Source of the DNA: Pigmentiphaga sp. NML080357 | Lineage (GTDB): Bacteria; Pseudomonadota; Gammaproteobacteria; Burkholderiales; Burkholderiaceae_B | DNA: 64,000 nt | Assembly: GCF_002188465.1 (NCBI RefSeq) | Contig: NZ_NINW01000020.1 | Location: 50,288 to 114,287, forward strand | Reading direction: 5' to 3' | Shown here: positions 62,051 to 64,000 of the stretch, piece by piece | Position numbering within the stretch: the first letter of the stretch is position 1 | How the letters are laid out: every line of letters begins with the position of its first letter | Translations under genes and position numbers: made by a program | The notes under the pieces: model-generated | The model's input: only the letters and a program-made list of their open reading frames with translations | Database searches by the model: none | What the model was told of the DNA's origin: nothing

Positions 62051-62343
62051 CGCTGGCCGACGGCCAAAGATGGATGCTTTGGCCGTCGGAATTGAGCTAC
62101 AGGATGCGGGCCTTTGCAGTCCACAGCGCATACGGCGCGGCGCGATGAGGCGTGCGGCCATCCTGAAGGCCACAGACTTCTGAGCGGCTACAACCGGACT
62201 GAGTCAGCCCCTACGTCGTCCCAGAATGTAGTGGTCGTATTAGTGAGCGCGCCGCAGTAATTAGCGAGATGTAATGGGGTCGTCATCTCACTGAAATGTC
62301 TGAATTCCTAGGATTAAATCTCCTACTGAGGGAGATTTAAAAA
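62051..62343. other. interval downstream of the integrase with a 13-bp hairpin
   Basis: A perfect 13-bp stem CCGACGGCCAAAG / CTTTGGCCGTCGG (62057-62069, 62077-62089) lies 6 bp past the integrase stop. It has no U tract, so it may be an end-stabilising or weak terminator hairpin. GC content falls toward 62300. No gene is supported. Confidence 0.6.
62314..62340 (+). promoter_or_regulatory. hairpin sequestering the ribosome-binding site of the DUF2790 gene
   Basis: TTAAATCTCC (62314-62323) pairs perfectly with GGAGATTTAA (62331-62340) around TACTGAG. The ribosome-binding sequence GAGGGAG sits in the loop and 3' arm, 4-10 bases before ATG 62344. Translation should therefore be low unless the hairpin opens. 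Confidence 0.55.
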
Positions 62344-62677
62344 ATGAAGTTATTCAGAAATTACATCATCGCACTAGCAATTATCGCTCTTGCTCCCGCC
62401 TTTGCTGACGGCTCGACGGATCGACTGTATGGTGAAACGCTGCAAGCAAATGAAGCTTCCACACGTGCATATGCCTTGAACGCAGGAAAGAATCCTGCCT
62501 CCCGTCGTCCATTATCGCTACGGAATGACGCTTGATATCGCTAAGGTCATCGGGCTCACGCCCACCTATGGAAAGTGCGGAATAATTCCGGCGCAGATGT
62601 CTTATGTGGAATCGAAAGGAGAAATCAACATACTCGAATATCGCGCTTCGGGGAGCGGCTGTCGAAACGAGAACTGA
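62344..62677 (+). pseudogene. DUF2790 small exported protein, frameshifted
   Basis: The first frame gives a signal peptide (MKLFRNYIIALAIIALAPAFADG) and a polar stretch to NAGKNP, then stops at 62535. The next frame from about 62504 continues VVHYRYGMTLDIAKVIGLTPTYGKCGIIPAQMSYVESKGEINILEYRASGSGC to the stop at 62677, the DUF2790 domain. One extra base between 62480 and 62504 explains the break. DUF2790 proteins are small periplasmic proteins of Pseudomonas, often near metal-responsive genes. The AT content is higher than its neighbours. Confidence 0.72.
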
Positions 62678-62771
62678 CTGTACGAGATGCGATTTACAGT
62701 ATTCAACTTGCCCTAGGTGTGATGTTTCAATAGGTTGTTCACTTGGGGTGCCGATAGGCCGCACCGGAAAC

Positions 62772-62799
62772 GGCAGGGCCTCGGTTATGAGACCCTGCC
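62772..62799 (-). terminator. possible terminator of the efflux-pump gene
   Basis: GGCAGGGNCTC / GAGNCCCTGCC stem with one mismatch and a six-base loop, 12 bp past the stop of the RND gene. No long U tract follows, so this is a moderate prediction. Confidence 0.5.
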
Positions 62800-62810
62800 G
62801 CGTTGCAACG

Positions 62811-63878
62811 TTAGCGCGGCTTACGCATCAGCAGATAGGCAGCCGGAATCACGAACAGCGACAGCAACGGTGCGGTCACCATCCCGCCGAGCATCGGAGC
62901 TGCTATGCGGCTCATGACTTCAGAGCCCGTGCCGCTGCTCCAAACAATGGGTACCAGGCCCGCCAGGATGACCGCAACGGTCATCGCTTTTGGGCGCACG
63001 CGCAGCACCGCCCCTTCCCGGATCGCATCTAGCAGTTCTTCTCGCGTTGGGTTGCGCCCATCGGGGCAACGTTCCGCCAAGGCCTGCTTCAAATAGATGA
63101 GCATCACCACGCCGAACTCCGCCGCCACACCTGCCAGCGCAATGAATCCCACGCCGGTGGCGATGGACAGGTTGTAATTCAGCAGGTACAGGAACCAGAT
63201 GCCCCCCGTGAGCGCGAAGGGCAAGGTCGCCATGATCAAGCCCGCTTCGTCCACACGCGCGAAGGTCAGGTACAACAGAACGAAGATGATCAACAGGGTG
63301 GCAGGCACCACAACCTTCAGGCGTGCATTGGCCCGCTCCATGTATTCGAACTGCCCGGAGTAGGTGATGCTCACACCCGGCTCCAGCTTGACCTGCTGCC
63401 CGATGGCATCGCGCAGTTCGTTGGCCACCGAGGCTAGATCACGGCCGCGCACATCGACATAGACCCAACCGGAGGGCCGTGCGTTCTCGCTCTTGAGCAT
63501 GGGCGGTCCATCGGTGATCGCGATGCGTGCCACGGTCCCCAACGTGATCTGCTGACCCATCGGCGTGAAGATGGGTAGTTCTGCCAGCCGTTGTGGTGAA
63601 TCACGCCATTCTCGCGCGTAGCGCAGATTGATCGGAAAGCGGGCAAGCCCCTCGACCGTTTCCGAGACGTTTTCGCCACCCACCGCGCCGGCGATGACCG
63701 CCTGGACATCGGCGATGTTCAGGCCGTAGCGACCGGCGGCTACGCGGTCGATCTGAACATCCACGTAGCGCCCGCCCGTCAAGCGCTCCGCGAGTGACGA
63801 CGTCACGCCGGGAATGCCCTTGGCGACCTGCTCGACCTCTGCAGCGATGCGATCGATCACGCCCAGGTCGTTGGGTAA
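62811..63878 (-). pseudogene. CusA/CzcA-type RND metal efflux pump, 3' part
   Basis: About 355 residues of the C-terminal third of a heavy-metal RND pump (normally about 1,050 residues). It contains [25 protein letters not shown] and [20 protein letters not shown] (periplasmic docking region). Membrane helices include [39 protein letters not shown] and [12 protein letters not shown]. The gene is cut at about 63872-63878 by the end of an insertion sequence; the 5' part may continue beyond the IS, outside the window. Cu(I)/Ag(I) export (CusA-like) is more likely than Zn/Co/Cd, by the [13 protein letters not shown] pattern. Confidence 0.82.
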
Positions 63879-64000
63879 TCCCCCCATTTTTAGCGTTTGC
63901 CAGAAGTAGGAACGCTATGCGGCCATGGCGAGCCGCTGTTTCGGGGTAAATCCGCCCAGGGCCATGTTCGGGCGCTCGTGATTGTAGGACCACATCCACT
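63879..64000 (-). mobile_element. IS3-family insertion sequence, terminal part
   Basis: The minus strand encodes the end of an IS3-family transposase (WMWSYNHERPNMALGGFTPKQRLAMAA, stop at 63915-63917), the usual C-terminus of the integrase-core OrfB. About 37 bp of IS end follow (containing CTAAAAATGGGGGG) before the pump gene resumes. The rest of the element lies beyond the window. Confidence 0.78.

Noticed and set aside
62772..62799. A strong factor-independent terminator after the pump gene
   Set aside because: The stem has a mismatch and no clear U tract follows, so I kept it only as a possible terminator.

Overview
This window is almost entirely one integrative and conjugative element (ICE) of the ICEclc / PAGI-2 / PFGI-1 type, from a GC-rich beta- or gammaproteobacterium. 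I cannot narrow the host further: the relevant relatives live in Pseudomonas, Bordetella, Achromobacter, Acidovorax, Xanthomonas and allied genera. The identification rests on a MobH relaxase, a complete G-type conjugation module in the expected order, the right-end block topB-ssb-DUF3158-parB-shi-parA-alpA, a 646-residue P4-type integrase and an 18-bp copy of the 3' end of tRNA-Gly(GCC).

Layout. 1-3.4 kb: a MerR-family remnant, the relaxase traI (-), a prlF/yhaV toxin-antitoxin pair (+) and a DUF3742 gene (+). 3.4-23.5 kb: the mating apparatus, almost all on the minus strand and mostly with overlapping or nearly abutting genes (TraG-like protein, PFL_4711/4710/4709 families, radC, DsbA-like thioredoxin, VirB4-type ATPase, VirB10/VirB9/VirB8-like proteins, pilin-like proteins, RAQPRD protein, coupling protein TraD, lytic transglycosylase, PilL-like lipoprotein). 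The VirB4 gene carries an apparent +1 frameshift in a G tract. 23.7-26.8 kb: an arsenic cargo operon arsR-arsC-acr3-arsC-arsH (+). 26.8-47.7 kb: a long minus-strand accessory block (helicase, methyltransferases, DUF3275, DUF932, DUF3577, DUF3085 and many small ICE-specific proteins). At 37.0-40.9 kb a Tn3-family mercury transposon (merR, merTPA, deleted tnpA) has split the DUF3085 gene, with a perfect 5-bp target duplication. 48.2-57.7 kb: topB, ssb, a DUF3158 gene, the PFL_4669-family gene, the STY4528-family gene, a DUF2857 gene, parB, a HicA-like gene in the position of ICEclc shi, parA and alpA. 57.8-59.9 kb: the right end of the ICE, with a coiled-coil hypothetical gene, a DUF305 gene, a strong outward sigma-70-type promoter and the att core. 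60.1-64 kb: integrase, a frameshifted DUF2790 gene, and the 3' third of a CusA/CzcA-type metal efflux pump cut by an IS3-family insertion sequence.

Two things stand out. First, the right end of the ICE runs through the 18-bp att core directly into an integrase gene with no tRNA gene in between. That is the arrangement of a circularised ICE (attP) or of two ICEs in tandem, and it places an outward promoter, equivalent in position to ICEclc Pcirc, in front of the integrase. Second, many genes of the accessory block have their own structured 5' leader. Five leaders carry one repeated RNA with compensatory stem changes, most likely the radC RNA motif. About ten carry a second architecture: a CCACC start, a hairpin, a G-rich strand and a downstream strand that can pair with the hairpin loop or its 5' arm, which is pseudoknot-like or switch-like. 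Several of these genes also have their own intrinsic terminator. The block therefore looks like many separately controlled single-gene units rather than one operon.
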